Origin: an uncultured bacterium
GTDB taxonomy: Bacteria > Pseudomonadota > Alphaproteobacteria > Sphingomonadales > Sphingomonadaceae
Direction: 5' to 3'
Assembly: GCA_903884945.1 (NCBI GenBank)
Contig: CAISGR010000318.1
Span: forward strand, 35,585 to 99,584
DNA length: 64,000 bases
In this document: positions 28,333 to 38,271 of the stretch, piece by piece
How the letters are laid out: each line of letters starts with the position of its first letter
How positions within the stretch are numbered: position 1 is the first letter of the stretch
Made by a program: the position numbers and the translations under genes
The notes under the pieces: generated by a model
What the model saw: the letters and a program-made list of their open reading frames with translations, nothing else
Databases searched by the model: none
What the model was told of the DNA's origin: nothing

Positions 28333-29532
28333 TCAAGCAATGGTGACGATTTCCACCGGTTCGCCGGCGGCGATCGCCGGCGCGCCGGGCGTACGGACAA
28401 TCAGGCAGTTCGCCCGCGCAAGCGTGCGCAGCATCGAACTGTCCTGGATCGACGAAGCATAGACATGCCGGTCGCGCAGTTCGGCACGGAGATAGTCCTG
28501 GCGGTGATCATTCGCCGGCAGATCCTCGCCGAGGATGGCGGAGCTGGTCCGGGGCAGGGGATCGCGGGCGCCGGCCATCACGGCGATCAGCGGGCGGAGG
28601 AACAGCAGGGCGGTGACGAATGCCGAGACCGGGTTCCCCGGCAGACCCAGGACGATCGCCTCGCCCAGCCGACCGGCCATCATCGGCTTGCCGGGGCGTA
28701 GCGCGATGCGCCAGAAATCGAGCCTGCCGCCGGCTGCTTCCAGTGCCGGTCGCACCAGATCGTGATCGCCGACCGACGCGCCGCCGGTGGTCACCAGGAT
28801 ATCCGCCTGCACGGCTGCAAAGGCCGCCGTCATCACGTCGAGCCGGTCCGGCAGGATCCCGAGATCGGCGATCTCGACCGGCAGGTCGGCGAGCATTGCC
28901 GAGAGCATCGCACCGTTGGATTCGGGGAGCAGCGCACCGGTTAGGGCAGACCCGGGCGGAACGAGTTCGTCGCCGGTGGCGACGATCGCGACGCGGATCC
29001 GGCGATTGACGCAAAGTGCACCATGGCCGCCGGTTGCCGCGACGGCGATGCGGGCGGGCGTGAGCCGCTCCCCGCTGGCTACGAGCGGATCCCCCAGCGA
29101 GAAATCGAGCCCCTGGCGCCGGACATTGCGGCCCAGCGCGCGAGGTCCTTCGCCGGCCAGCAGGATGGAATCCCCGCTGCGCGCGGCCTCTTCCTGGACC
29201 AGTACCGTATCGGCGCCATCGGGCATCGCCGCGCCGGTGAAGATACGGACGGCTTCCTGCGGCCCCACGACGCTGCCCGGATAGGGGCGCCCCGCCGCGC
29301 TCTCGCCGATCAATCGGAACGGGCCGGGAAGATCGGCGAAGCGAATCGCATAGCCGTCCATCGCCGAGAGGTGCGTGGCGGGCTGGGTCCGCAGCGCTAG
29401 GATGTCGGAAGCTGCCCAACGTCCGCTTGCGTCGCGCACCGGGACGATTTCGGCCGGGACGGCCGGTGCCATCGCGAACAGGCGCGCCTGTGCTTCTTCG
29501 ACCGGCAGCAGGGAGGGAGGTTTTTTGTTCAT
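28333..29532 (-). CDS. moeA: Molybdopterin molybdenumtransferase MoeA
   Basis: A 399-residue enzyme that inserts molybdate into adenylylated molybdopterin to give the molybdenum cofactor. Motifs include HLSAMDGYAIR near the N-terminus, IFTGAAMPDGADTVL, and the MoCF-domain TTGGASVGDHDLV. LRPGKPMMAG and GLPGNPVSAF complete the signature. It lies downstream of moaC with a 92-base gap. Confidence 0.95.
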   Translation of the reverse strand: MNKKPPSLLPVEEAQARLFAMAPAVPAEIVPVRDASGRWAASDILALRTQPATHLSAMDGYAIRFADLPGPFRLIGESAAGRPYPGSVVGPQEAVRIFTGAAMPDGADTVLVQEEAARSGDSILLAGEGPRALGRNVRRQGLDFSLGDPLVASGERLTPARIAVAATGGHGALCVNRRIRVAIVATGDELVPPGSALTGALLPESNGAMLSAMLADLPVEIADLGILPDRLDVMTAAFAAVQADILVTTGGASVGDHDLVRPALEAAGGRLDFWRIALRPGKPMMAGRLGEAIVLGLPGNPVSAFVTALLFLRPLIAVMAGARDPLPRTSSAILGEDLPANDHRQDYLRAELRDRHVYASSIQDSSMLRTLARANCLIVRTPGAPAIAAGEPVEIVTIA

Positions 29533-29624
29533 CGCATCTCCCTAACGACCGGACAGGATGTACGTCGAGGGGCAGGGCGGATCCGGCGGGCGAAGCGTGT
29601 CGCCGCGGAGCAGCGCAGGCACGG

Positions 29625-30098
29625 CTATTCCGGTGCTTTCCAGTCGCCCGATTTGCCCCCCGTCTTGGTCAGCAGGCGCACGCCACTGATCGTCATGCCC
29701 TTATCGATCGCCTTGGCCATGTCGTAGACCGTCAGCAGCGCAACCGAAACGGCAGTGAGCGCTTCCATCTCCACCCCTGTCTTCGCGTCGGTCGCGGCGG
29801 TAGCGGTGGCGGTCACGCCGGTTTCGTCGACCACGAGATCGATCGCCGCGCGGGTGAGGGGGAGCGGATGGCAGAGCGGAATCAGGTCGCTCGTCCGCTT
29901 GGCGGCCATGATCCCCGCAATGCGCGCTGCCGCCAGAACGTCTCCCTTGAGTACCGTTCCGTCGCGGATCGCGCGGGCCGCCTTCGGGGTCATGTCGATG
30001 CGCCCGGTGGCGACTGCCTCGCGCATGGTGCTTGCCTTGCCGCCCACATCGACCATGTGCGCGGCACCGGCGGAATCGAGATGCGTCAGGTCGCTCAC
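29625..30098 (-). CDS. moaC: Cyclic pyranopterin monophosphate synthase MoaC
   Basis: A 157-residue enzyme of molybdenum-cofactor synthesis, converting 3',8-cyclo-GTP to cyclic pyranopterin monophosphate with MoaA. Signature motifs are [22 protein letters not shown], the catalytic [10 protein letters not shown] and [17 protein letters not shown]. It overlaps trpC by 4 bases (ATGA), so trp and moco genes are co-translated here. Confidence 0.96.
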   Translation of the reverse strand: MSDLTHLDSAGAAHMVDVGGKASTMREAVATGRIDMTPKAARAIRDGTVLKGDVLAAARIAGIMAAKRTSDLIPLCHPLPLTRAAIDLVVDETGVTATATAATDAKTGVEMEALTAVSVALLTVYDMAKAIDKGMTISGVRLLTKTGGKSGDWKAPE

Positions 30099-30880
30099 CC
30101 GACCAGGGCCCGGGTCGCGGCCTCGACGTCATGCTGGCGCATCAGGGCCTCCCCGATGAGGAAGCAGTGAATGCCGTGCTCGGCCATCTGGTCGAGATCG
30201 TCACGGATGGTCAGGCCGCTCTCCGCGACGAAAGTGCAGCCCGCGGGTGCCTTGCCGACCAGGCGGTAGCTGTTTTCGAAATCGACGCTGAAGTCGCGCA
30301 GGTTGCGGTTGTTGACGCCGATCAGGCGCGACTTGAGCTTCAGCGCGCGGTCCAGTTCCCGCGCGTCGTGCACCTCGACCAGCACGTCCATGCCGCATTC
30401 GATCGCGCTTGCCTCGATCTCGGCGAGCAGGCCGTCGTCAAGCGCCGCCACGATGAGCAGGATCGCATCGGCACCGATCGCGCGCGATTCCGGGACCTGC
30501 CAGGGATCGACCATGAAATCCTTGCGCAGCACCGGGAGGCTGCACGCATCGCGCGCGGCGGTGAGATAGCTGTCTGCCCCCTGAAACCAGGGCTCGTCAG
30601 TCAGCACCGAAAGGCAGGTCGCGCCGCCCGCTTCATAGGCGCGGGCATGGGCGGGTGGATCGAAGTCGGCCCGGATAAGGCCCTTGGAGGGGCTCGCCTT
30701 CTTGATCTCGGCGATCAGGGCATGGCCGGTCGCCGCCCTGGCGTCGAGCGCGGCGCGAAATCCGCGCGGCTTGCTCTGTCGGGCGATGCCGGCGTCGATC
30801 TCCGAGAGCGGCATGGTCGCCTTGCGAGCGGCGACCTCGGCGCGCTTGGTTTCGAGAATACGTTCGAGAATATCGGTCAT
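30095..30880 (-). CDS. trpC: Indole-3-glycerol phosphate synthase
   Basis: A 261-residue TIM-barrel enzyme forming indole-glycerol phosphate from CdRP in tryptophan synthesis. [13 protein letters not shown] holds the catalytic Lys, and [18 protein letters not shown] and ESGLTI mark further active-site strands. It is a monofunctional TrpC without TrpF. It overlaps trpD and moaC by 4 bases each. Confidence 0.96.
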   Translation of the reverse strand: MTDILERILETKRAEVAARKATMPLSEIDAGIARQSKPRGFRAALDARAATGHALIAEIKKASPSKGLIRADFDPPAHARAYEAGGATCLSVLTDEPWFQGADSYLTAARDACSLPVLRKDFMVDPWQVPESRAIGADAILLIVAALDDGLLAEIEASAIECGMDVLVEVHDARELDRALKLKSRLIGVNNRNLRDFSVDFENSYRLVGKAPAGCTFVAESGLTIRDDLDQMAEHGIHCFLIGEALMRQHDVEAATRALVG

Positions 30881-31872
30881 GGGTATGCAATCCAGCGGTC
30901 GAGCAGGGCCTTCGCCCTGCCCGAATCGAGCGCGGCTGCCGCCTGCTCGGCGCCTTGCGGGAGGTCAATGGCGATGCCGGCGACCATCAGGGCCGCAGCG
31001 GCGTTGAGAAGCACGGCGTCGCGGTAGGCGCCGTGTTCACCCATCAGCAGGCGACGCAGCGCGGCGGCATTATAGGCAGGATCCCCGCCCCGGATCGCCG
31101 CGATGCCATGGCGCGCCAGATTGGCGTCCTCGGGCATGATTCGATCGGGCATGGCCAGCGTCCCGACGCTGACCGCCACGGTGGGGCCGGCCCCGGAGAC
31201 TTCGTCCAGTCCTTCCTCGCCGGAGACGACGAGCGCAGCTTCAGTGCCAAGCTGCTCGAGCGCCTGGGCATAGGGCGCGACATAGTCGGGGCGGGCGATG
31301 CCGATCAACTGGCGGGTAACGCGCGCCGGATTGGCGAGCGGCCCCATCAGGTTGAAGATCGTGCGGCGCCCGATACGGCGGCGGATCGGCGTGATGCGCT
31401 TCATCGCCGGATGATGGTTGGCCGCGAACAGAAAGGCGATCCCGATATCGCGCAGGCTGCCCTCCGCGTTGAGGCCGGCCCGTTCCATGTCCAGGCCGAG
31501 CGCCTCCAGCGTGTCGGCCGCACCGGCCTTGCTGGAAGCAGCGCGGTTGCCGTGCTTGGCGACGGGTACGCCACAGGCAGCAACGACGATGGAAACGGCG
31601 GTCGACACATTCAGCGTGTGGTGGCCGTCGCCGCCCGTGCCGCACACGTCGATCGCGCCATGGGGGGCCTCGATCGGGATGAGGCGCGCGCGCAGGGCCC
31701 GGGCCGCTTCGGCGATTTCGATACTGGTCTCGCCGCGGTCGCTGAGCGCGATCAGGAAGTCGGCGATTGCCTCCTCGGAAGTCTTCGCATCCAGGATATC
31801 GGCGAACGCCTGCGCCGCGCTCTCGTGCGAAAGCGGGGTGGAGGGATCCGGGAGAAGGGCCAGGGTGGTCAT
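30877..31872 (-). CDS. trpD: Anthranilate phosphoribosyltransferase
   Basis: A 331-residue enzyme that couples anthranilate to PRPP. The PRPP/anthranilate site is seen in [17 protein letters not shown] and [21 protein letters not shown], with MGPLANPA further on. It is separate from the TrpG amidotransferase, which lies 85 bases upstream, and overlaps trpC by 4 bases. Confidence 0.96.
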   Translation of the reverse strand: MTTLALLPDPSTPLSHESAAQAFADILDAKTSEEAIADFLIALSDRGETSIEIAEAARALRARLIPIEAPHGAIDVCGTGGDGHHTLNVSTAVSIVVAACGVPVAKHGNRAASSKAGAADTLEALGLDMERAGLNAEGSLRDIGIAFLFAANHHPAMKRITPIRRRIGRRTIFNLMGPLANPARVTRQLIGIARPDYVAPYAQALEQLGTEAALVVSGEEGLDEVSGAGPTVAVSVGTLAMPDRIMPEDANLARHGIAAIRGGDPAYNAAALRRLLMGEHGAYRDAVLLNAAAALMVAGIAIDLPQGAEQAAAALDSGRAKALLDRWIAYP

Positions 31873-31957
31873 GCCGCCGCTGCCACGGCCATCCCGGCGG
31901 GAAGCCGGCCTTCGCCCGGGAAGCGAGAATAGCGTGGGTGGCAGAGGTGGTTGAGAA

Positions 31958-32542
31958 TCACGCCGGCACCGTCACGTCGATGCCGGCAAGGCGCACGAAA
32001 TTCGCCAGCAACGCATGGCCATGCTCGGTGGCGATGCTTTCCGGATGAAACTGCACACCGTGAATCGGGAGCGTGGCATGGCGGAAACCCATCACCGAGC
32101 CGTCGTCGGCGGTCGCGTTGACGATCAGGTCGGCGGGAATGTCCTCGACGATCAGCGAATGGTAGCGCGTCGCGATGAACGGCGAGGGGAGACCTTCGAA
32201 CAGGCCCGTGCCGTCGTGCGAGACCGGAGACGTCTTGCCGTGCATCAGGCCGCCGCGAACGACGTGCCCGCCGAAATACTGGCCGATCGCCTGGTGGCCG
32301 AGGCATACGCCGAGCAACGGCTTTTCGGCCGCCGCGCAGGCCGCCACCAGATCGAGGCTGATGCCGGCCTCGTTCGGGGTGCAGGGGCCTGGCGAGATCA
32401 GGAAGCCCTGCGCGTTCGATTCGATCGCGTCGCGCGCGGTCAGGGCGTCGTTGCGCACGACCTTCACCGCTGCGCCCAGTTCCATCAGATAATGGACCAG
32501 GTTCCAGGTGAAGCTGTCGTAATTGTCGATGACGAGGATCAT
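31958..32542 (-). CDS. trpG: Anthranilate synthase glutamine amidotransferase component
   Basis: A 194-residue class I glutaminase that feeds ammonia to TrpE (and possibly to PabB). The catalytic Cys is in GVCLGHQAIGQ, and the His/Glu pair in GVQFHPES. The ORF track starts at 32629, but the family start MILVIDNYDSFTWN is at ATG 32542. It is the first gene of trpG-trpD-trpC-moaC on this strand, apart from trpE. Confidence 0.95.
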   Translation of the reverse strand: MILVIDNYDSFTWNLVHYLMELGAAVKVVRNDALTARDAIESNAQGFLISPGPCTPNEAGISLDLVAACAAAEKPLLGVCLGHQAIGQYFGGHVVRGGLMHGKTSPVSHDGTGLFEGLPSPFIATRYHSLIVEDIPADLIVNATADDGSVMGFRHATLPIHGVQFHPESIATEHGHALLANFVRLAGIDVTVPA

Positions 32543-32843
32543 GGGCGAGCGCGCTAACGCTTTTGCCGCACGACCACAATCGGCCCGATTCCGTGCGACG
32601 CCCCAATCGCGCGACGAGCGGGCCGGCAATGCGGATGCGCGCGGGGCGCCGGCAACAGCGAAACCGCATCTTATCGGTGCCGCCGGTTTGAATCGCGCGC
32701 GGCAATCGCCATATCCCGCAACGTCATAGCCGGTCGTCAGGGAAGCAACGCCCCGATTGGAACATGATTCGGGCGATGTCGCGCTTCATTCAGGGTGGAG
32801 CAATCGCTAGGGGCGGAGGTGAACGCCGCCAGGAGGTCGCAGA
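32543..32843. other. Divergent intergenic region before trpG and the exported protein
   Basis: About 300 bases that must hold the trpG promoter and that of the plus-strand exported protein. I see no leader peptide with tandem Trp codons, no attenuator-like hairpin pair and no recognisable operator. AGGAGG at the right end belongs to the plus-strand gene. Confidence 0.4.
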
Positions 32844-33251
32844 ATGTTTCGTATCGTCGCTATTGCCGCTTTGATGTCGCTTCCCGCAGTGGCGGTCGCG
32901 CAGGACAAACAAGCCGACGCAGGCAAGCCGCCAGAGCGGATTCGCAGCGTGACCGTGGCGAGTGGCCAGAAATGTCCCGAGGCGGTGGGAAACGAGGTCG
33001 TGGTCTGCAACACCCTCGAAGAGCCCTATCGCATTCCGAAGAAACTTCGCGAGACGAAGAAGAGCGCAGCGACCAATAGCTGGGTGAACCGCGCCGCGAC
33101 CATGGACGAGGTCGGCCGCGAGGCGGGCGGGCTGCCCGACACCTGTTCGCCGGTCGGCTCGGGTGGCCAGACCGGCTGTGCCCTGAAGCTGAACCAGCAA
33201 TATGCGGCCGAGAAGGCCGAGAAGAAGCGTCAGGAAAGCGTCATTCCCTGA
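32844..33251 (+). CDS. Small exported protein with four cysteines
   Basis: A 135-residue protein with a signal peptide (cleavage after AVAVA, about residue 19) and a mature part containing four Cys residues (QKCPEA, VVCNTL, DTCSPV, TGCALK) that could form two periplasmic disulfides. The C-terminus is Lys/Glu-rich. AGGAGG lies seven bases before ATG. It is inserted in opposite orientation between trpG and trpE. I do not recognise a family. Confidence 0.8.
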   Translation: MFRIVAIAALMSLPAVAVAQDKQADAGKPPERIRSVTVASGQKCPEAVGNEVVVCNTLEEPYRIPKKLRETKKSAATNSWVNRAATMDEVGREAGGLPDTCSPVGSGGQTGCALKLNQQYAAEKAEKKRQESVIP

Positions 33252-33261
33252 CGCTGGCGGC

Positions 33262-34713
33262 CTATTGGCCGAAACCGGTGTCGGCAGCGCGCGCGATGGC
33301 TTCGCGCGCGGCTGCCAGCAGCGCGCCCGCCTTCGCCTCGCATTCGCGCTGTTCATAGGCGGGGTCGCTGTCGGCGACGATGCCGGCCCCGGCCTGGACA
33401 TGCATCGTTCCGTCCTTGACCACCGCGGTGCGCAGCACGATGCAGCTGTCCATGGAACCGTCCGGCGAGAAATAGCCGACGCCGCCGGCATAGGCGCCGC
33501 GCACTTCCGACTCCAGTTCAGCGATCACGCCGCAGGCGCGGACCTTCGGCGCGCCGCTTACGGTTCCGGCCGGGAAGCCTGCGAACAGCGCGTCGAGCGC
33601 ATCATGATCCTTGCCCAGCCGTCCGACCACGTTCGAGACGATGTGCATGACATGGCTGTAGAGTTCGGTGGTGTAGCTCGCCGTGACCTTGACCGTGCCG
33701 GCCTCGGCGACCCGCCCGACATCGTTGCGGCCGAGATCGAGCAGCATGAGATGCTCGGCCCGTTCCTTGGGATCGCCCAGCAGGCTCAGCCGGTTCGCCT
33801 CGTCCTCCGCCGCGGTCCTGCCACGCGGGCGCGTGCCGGCGATCGGGCGGATGGTGACTTCCCCGTCGCGCACCCGCACCAGGATTTCCGGGCTCGAGCC
33901 GGTCAGGGCGAAGCCGGGCAGGTCGAGATGGTAGAGAAAGGGTGAGGGATTGATCCGGCGCAAGGCGCGGTAGAGCTCGAACGGTGGCAGGGCAAAAGGC
34001 GCCGTGAAGCGCTGGGCCAGCACGACCTGGAAGATGTCGCCGGCGACGATATATTCCTTCGCGCGGGCAACCATCTCGGCATAGCGCCCTGCGGGCAGGA
34101 CCGGCGTCAGCGCGATCTCGGCCGGATCGAGCGCCCGGATGGGCGGCGGCAGCGCCGCGCTTGCCAGTCGCGCGGCGGTCGCGTCGATCCGGTCCCATGC
34201 TTCGGCGACGATCGCGGCGGGATGGCGCGTGGCATCCGGCCACACCGGCGCGACCAGGAACAGGGCATCGGCAAGCCGATCGAAGATCAGCACCACCGTC
34301 GGGCGCACGAACATCATGTCGGGCAGGCCGAGCGGATCATGCGCAGGGCGATCGAGGCGTTCGACCAGGCCGACCGTCTCGTAACCGAAATAGCCGACGA
34401 GACAGGCGAGTGCCGGCGGCAGCGCGTCGGGTACGTCCATGCGGCAGGCGGCGACAAGCGCGCGAAGCGCTTCCAGCGTCGGTATGTCGCAGGGTGTGAA
34501 ATCGTCGCGGTCGGTCAACCAGTGGCGATTGATCTCGGCGCGGGCGCCCTGGGCGCGAAAGACGAGATCCGGGGCGAGCCCGATCAGGCTGTGTCGGCCG
34601 CGCGTCGCGCCACCCTCGACCGATTCGAGCAGGAAATCGCCGCGCCCCGGCTCGATCAGTTTGAGCGCTGCGGCGACCGGCGTCTCGGTGTCGGCGATCT
34701 GCCGACGCCACAA
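33262..34713 (-). CDS. trpE: Anthranilate synthase component I
   Basis: The chorismate-using large subunit that makes anthranilate with TrpG. Family motifs are GRHSLIGLAPD near the N-terminus, and FLYHLDLPGFALTGSSPEI, RPIAGTRPRG, LGRNDVGRVA and SGAPKVRA in the catalytic domain. The track start at TTG 34713 gives 483 residues but has a weak Shine-Dalgarno. The frame continues upstream for about 20 residues ending SAGRPALLWRR, which looks like genuine TrpE N-terminus, yet no ATG, GTG or TTG exists there. The true start may be a rare codon such as ACG 34770. It lies 65 bases after ppiD on the same strand. Confidence 0.95.
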   Translation of the reverse strand: MWRRQIADTETPVAAALKLIEPGRGDFLLESVEGGATRGRHSLIGLAPDLVFRAQGARAEINRHWLTDRDDFTPCDIPTLEALRALVAACRMDVPDALPPALACLVGYFGYETVGLVERLDRPAHDPLGLPDMMFVRPTVVLIFDRLADALFLVAPVWPDATRHPAAIVAEAWDRIDATAARLASAALPPPIRALDPAEIALTPVLPAGRYAEMVARAKEYIVAGDIFQVVLAQRFTAPFALPPFELYRALRRINPSPFLYHLDLPGFALTGSSPEILVRVRDGEVTIRPIAGTRPRGRTAAEDEANRLSLLGDPKERAEHLMLLDLGRNDVGRVAEAGTVKVTASYTTELYSHVMHIVSNVVGRLGKDHDALDALFAGFPAGTVSGAPKVRACGVIAELESEVRGAYAGGVGYFSPDGSMDSCIVLRTAVVKDGTMHVQAGAGIVADSDPAYEQRECEAKAGALLAAAREAIARAADTGFGQ

Positions 34714-34777
34714 CAGCGCCGGCCGCCCGGCTGAAAGCGCGGTGGCGGCGGCGTCGGACTGGTCGTGCGTTCCCGGC

Positions 34778-36724
34778 TTAATTGGAGTCGCCCTGACCGG
34801 TGAGCGTTGCCTTGACCTGGGCGATCGCCTTGTCGTTCTTCTTTACGCCGATCTGGCGGCGTACGGCTTCGCCGAGCTGGCGGACATATTCGCTGCCTAC
34901 CGTCGCGGCGAGTTCGGCGCGCTTGCTGTCGATCACCGCTTCCTGGCCGGCTGCGTTCCCGTGTTCGATATGATTGAGGTAGATGACGAACCAGCCGGCC
35001 TTGTTCGGCGCCTCGAGCATCTTCGCCCGCTTCTCGACCATGTTGAACAACAGGACCAGCGGCGCGGGCGCGCCGCGCGGGTCGGCGGAAAGCTGCTGGC
35101 GCGAAATATCGATCGGCCGCGGCGCGGGGAGCGACAATTTCGTTTCCGCAAGCGCCTGGGCCAGCGGCGTGCCCTTGTTCACCTTGGCGGCGACATCGAC
35201 GGCGACCTGGCGCGCGACGCGTTGCGCCCGTTCGATATAGAAATCGCGGGTGAGCACGTCGCGGATCGCCGCGGCCGGGCGTGGTGCGGCGGGCACGATG
35301 CGCGCGAGCGACACGATGCCGAAGCTGCCGTCCTGGCCAAATTGCACGAGTTGCGGATCGTCACCCTGCTCGGCGCCGAACCCGGCGGCGACCGCCTGGG
35401 CGAAGGCGGGATCGGGCTTGGACGCGGGGTCGTCCGGATTGACGCCGGCCGTAGTCAGCGGCGGCGTATCCTTGGCCTGGAGCTTCTGGTCGGCGACGAT
35501 CTCGTCGAACGTGGCGTTGTTGCTGATCGCGTCGTCCAGCGCGTCGTGGATCTTGCTCAGCGCGACGGTGGTCTTCTCGGTGGTCAGCGCCTTGGCCAGT
35601 TCGGGCTTCGCCTGGTCGAGCGTCTTGCCCGGCACCTTCTCCACCGCATCGACGCGCGCCACGATATAACCGAGCGCCGAGCGGAGCGGGCCGACCACTC
35701 CCCCCTTGGGCGCAGCAAACACCGCGTTGGCGATCTCGGGCGAACTCTGGCCGGCATAAGCCGCTTTCTCGACCCCGGCGATCTTGTTGGGTTCAAGCCC
35801 GATGGCGCGAATTGCGGCGTCGATCGGAGTCCCCGCCTTCACCTTGGCGGCGAGCGCGGTCGCGGCGGCCTGGTCGGCGACGACCACCTGGATGATGGTG
35901 CGCTTCTCCGTCGGCTGGAACTTTGCGCTCTGGGTCGCATAGGCCTTGGCGATTTCCGCCTCGGTCGGCGTCGCGCTCGCCTTCACCTGGTCGGGCGTGA
36001 CGATCGCGTAGCGGATCACGCGGCGCTCGGGCACCGTGTAGCGGGCGATGTTGCGCTTGTAGAAGGTGCCGAGCTCGGCGTCGGTCGGCGGGGCGCCCTT
36101 GCCCACCGCGGGCGTGGCGATGAAGCCGATGAGGCCGTTGCGCTTTTCGAGCTGGAGCGAGGCATAGGGCAGGGCGAGGCCCTTGGGCACCTGCTTCGCC
36201 CGGAGGGTCGGCAGGATGAGGTGTTGCGTCAGCGTATCCTGGGCAATGCCCTCGCGGACCTGCGCATCGGTCATGCGCACCTGCGCAAGCAGCCGGTCAT
36301 AATTGGCCTGGCTGAACTTGCCGTCGATTCCGTGAGTCTGGGGCAGGCTGGCGATGCGGCCGTCGACCAGCCGCTTCGACGCGATCATGCCCTGGTCGCC
36401 GGCATATTCGCTGAAGGCGAGCGCGCTGATGCTGCGCTCCAGCGTGCCTTCCACGCCGCCGCCGGCGACGAACTGCACCATGTCGAGCGTGGGCTGCTGC
36501 TGCCGGGCGCCATCGAGTTCGCCCTGCACGCGCTGGCGCAGATCGACCGACGTGATCTTTTCCTTGCCGACCGTCGCGACCGAATCGGCGCCGATGCCGC
36601 CACCGCCGTTGCGGATGCCCGTCACGTCGCCGAGGCCGAAGGCAAGGGCGATCACGCCGAGCACGACGAAGGTGACGATGACGCCCGCCTTGGAATTGAT
36701 GAGGCGGCGGATGAAACTGAGCAT
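34778..36724 (-). CDS. ppiD: PpiD-like membrane-anchored peptidyl-prolyl isomerase
   Basis: A 648-residue periplasmic folding factor of the SurA/PpiD group. It starts with a short cytoplasmic stretch and one transmembrane helix (about residues 14-36) followed by a Gly-rich turn. A SurA_N-like helical region comes next, then a parvulin (PPIC) domain around residues 250-360, and a second, more divergent parvulin-like region. Catalytic parvulin residues are not clearly conserved, as in E. coli PpiD. It precedes trpE and is divergent from tpiA, with 125 bases between for both promoters. Confidence 0.88.
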   Translation of the reverse strand: MLSFIRRLINSKAGVIVTFVVLGVIALAFGLGDVTGIRNGGGGIGADSVATVGKEKITSVDLRQRVQGELDGARQQQPTLDMVQFVAGGGVEGTLERSISALAFSEYAGDQGMIASKRLVDGRIASLPQTHGIDGKFSQANYDRLLAQVRMTDAQVREGIAQDTLTQHLILPTLRAKQVPKGLALPYASLQLEKRNGLIGFIATPAVGKGAPPTDAELGTFYKRNIARYTVPERRVIRYAIVTPDQVKASATPTEAEIAKAYATQSAKFQPTEKRTIIQVVVADQAAATALAAKVKAGTPIDAAIRAIGLEPNKIAGVEKAAYAGQSSPEIANAVFAAPKGGVVGPLRSALGYIVARVDAVEKVPGKTLDQAKPELAKALTTEKTTVALSKIHDALDDAISNNATFDEIVADQKLQAKDTPPLTTAGVNPDDPASKPDPAFAQAVAAGFGAEQGDDPQLVQFGQDGSFGIVSLARIVPAAPRPAAAIRDVLTRDFYIERAQRVARQVAVDVAAKVNKGTPLAQALAETKLSLPAPRPIDISRQQLSADPRGAPAPLVLLFNMVEKRAKMLEAPNKAGWFVIYLNHIEHGNAAGQEAVIDSKRAELAATVGSEYVRQLGEAVRRQIGVKKNDKAIAQVKATLTGQGDSN

Positions 36725-36849
36725 GGGCGCGAAAAGCCGATCTGATGGAGGCGTAACCGTCTCGCTTTACGGGGAGCGCAGCGGTCCTTCAAGCTTGTGC
36801 GATTATCGGATCGCGCTATCGGCTTTCCGCGCAACAGGGGAGACGACGC

Positions 36850-37599
36850 TTGGAAAGACGCCGGCTGATAGCGGGAAACTGGAAGATGAACGGCAACCTG
36901 GCCGCGCTGGCGGAGCTGGACGGCATTGCCGCCGCCGCTGCCGGATCGCCCCGGGTGGACGTGGCGATCGCGGTGCCGGCCACGCTGATCGCTCCCGCGG
37001 CGGCGCGGGTGCCCGGGCTCGCGATCGGCGCGGAAGACGTTCATCCCGCCGACAAGGGCGCGCATACCGGCTGCATTTCCGTTGGCATGGTGAAGGAGGC
37101 GGGGGCCCGCTTTTCGATCGTGGGGCACAGCGAGCGCCGCGCCGATTGCCATGAGAGCGATGCCGACGTGAAGGCCAAGGCGGAAGCGCTGCACACAGGT
37201 GGGCTGGGCGCGATCCTGTGCGTAGGCGAGACGCTCGAGGAGCGGGACGCGGGACGTGCCGAGGCGGTGGTGACGGGCCAGCTCGCCGCGTCGCTGCCGG
37301 ATGGCGCGGCGGCGTCATGGCTCTCGATCGCCTATGAGCCGGTCTGGGCGATCGGGACAGGCCGGACGCCGACGGCGGGTGATGTCGCGGCGATGCACGG
37401 CGCGATCCGGCGGCAGCTCCGCTCCCTGATCGGCGCGGAGGCGGATGCGGTGCGGATCCTCTATGGCGGATCGGTCACCGGCGACAATGCGGGCGACCTG
37501 CTTGCGGCCGGAGACGTCGATGGCGCGCTGGTCGGCGGGGCGAGCCTGACCGCGACGAAATTCGTGCCGATCATCGCCGCAGGTGAGGCACTCGCCTGA
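36850..37599 (+). CDS. tpiA: Triose-phosphate isomerase
   Basis: A 249-residue glycolytic enzyme interconverting DHAP and glyceraldehyde-3-phosphate. AGNWKMNG carries the catalytic Lys, IVGHSERR the catalytic His, AYEPVWAIGTG the catalytic Glu, and LYGGSVTGDN the phosphate loop. The start is TTG at 36850, preceded by GGGAG with normal spacing. No ATG lies near the family start. Confidence 0.97.
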   Translation: MERRRLIAGNWKMNGNLAALAELDGIAAAAAGSPRVDVAIAVPATLIAPAAARVPGLAIGAEDVHPADKGAHTGCISVGMVKEAGARFSIVGHSERRADCHESDADVKAKAEALHTGGLGAILCVGETLEERDAGRAEAVVTGQLAASLPDGAAASWLSIAYEPVWAIGTGRTPTAGDVAAMHGAIRRQLRSLIGAEADAVRILYGGSVTGDNAGDLLAAGDVDGALVGGASLTATKFVPIIAAGEALA

Positions 37600-37746
37600 C
37601 GCCGCCGGTCGTCGGATCATTCCGAACTGTGTGGCGTTCCCGGTCACTGGCCGATCATTCTTCTATATGTCGCGGCGGGTGCTTTCGACCGCTGCGAACA
37701 GGGGGTATCGTCAGCGCCCGGGGGCTTTGATCCGGAGGATGACCCT

Positions 37747-38130
37747 ATGATTCGCCCCGTCCTGTTTGCGCTCGCGCTGTCCGTTGCCGCGAGCACCGCC
37801 GCGGCCCAGTCCCCCGACAGCGTCGAGATCGATCTGTCCAATTTCAGGTTCACCCCCGCGACGATCACGCTGCACCATGGCCAGCCCTATGTGCTGCATC
37901 TCGTCAACAAGGCCGGCGGCGGGCACGATTTCGTCTCGAAGGGATTTTTCGCCGCCGCGACCGTCGAGCCGCGCGACCGCGCTGCGCTCAGCAAGGGCGG
38001 CGTATCGCTCGATGGCGGCCAGAGCATCGATATCCACCTGACCGCGCCCGCGCCGGGCCGGTACGAGGCGCATTGTTCGCACTTTCTGCATTCGAGCTTC
38101 GGCATGACCGGTGCGATCGTGGTGGATTAG
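37747..38130 (+). CDS. Exported cupredoxin-like copper protein
   Basis: A 127-residue periplasmic protein. A signal peptide ends near ASTAAAQ (about residue 21). The mature part is a cupredoxin fold (FRFTPATITLHHGQPYVLHL). Likely type 1 copper ligands are His60 (GGGHDF), Cys110 and His115 (HCSHFLH) and Met120 (FGM), with C-x4-H-x4-M spacing. It could be an electron carrier or copper chaperone. It stands alone between tpiA and the sugar locus. Confidence 0.85.
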   Translation: MIRPVLFALALSVAASTAAAQSPDSVEIDLSNFRFTPATITLHHGQPYVLHLVNKAGGGHDFVSKGFFAAATVEPRDRAALSKGGVSLDGGQSIDIHLTAPAPGRYEAHCSHFLHSSFGMTGAIVVD

Positions 38131-38217
38131 GCGGGAAATCCCTACGATCGGCACGGGACGATGGGAGCCCGTCGTTTCGGCTTCCGGTGACCACGGAAGA
38201 CATCGTCCGCCGCGGGC

Positions 38218-38257
38218 AAAAAAATGGCGCCCCTTTCCCGAAGGGAAGGAGGCGCCA
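38218..38257 (-). terminator. Intrinsic terminator of the second TonB-dependent receptor gene
   Basis: TGGCGCC (38225-38231) and GGCGCCA (38251-38257) form the base of a hairpin whose upper part pairs CTTTCCC with GGGAAGG. Read on the minus strand it is followed by seven Ts. It is 15 bases beyond the receptor stop. Confidence 0.85.
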
Positions 38258-38271
38258 GTGGGGGCAGGGTT

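Noticed and set aside
32543-32843. Trp leader peptide/attenuator before trpG
   Set aside because: No short ORF with tandem Trp codons and no terminator/antiterminator pair could be seen.
34439-36745. 768-residue plus-strand ORF opposite trpE and ppiD
   Set aside because: Antisense to two well-identified genes, with no motif or start signal.
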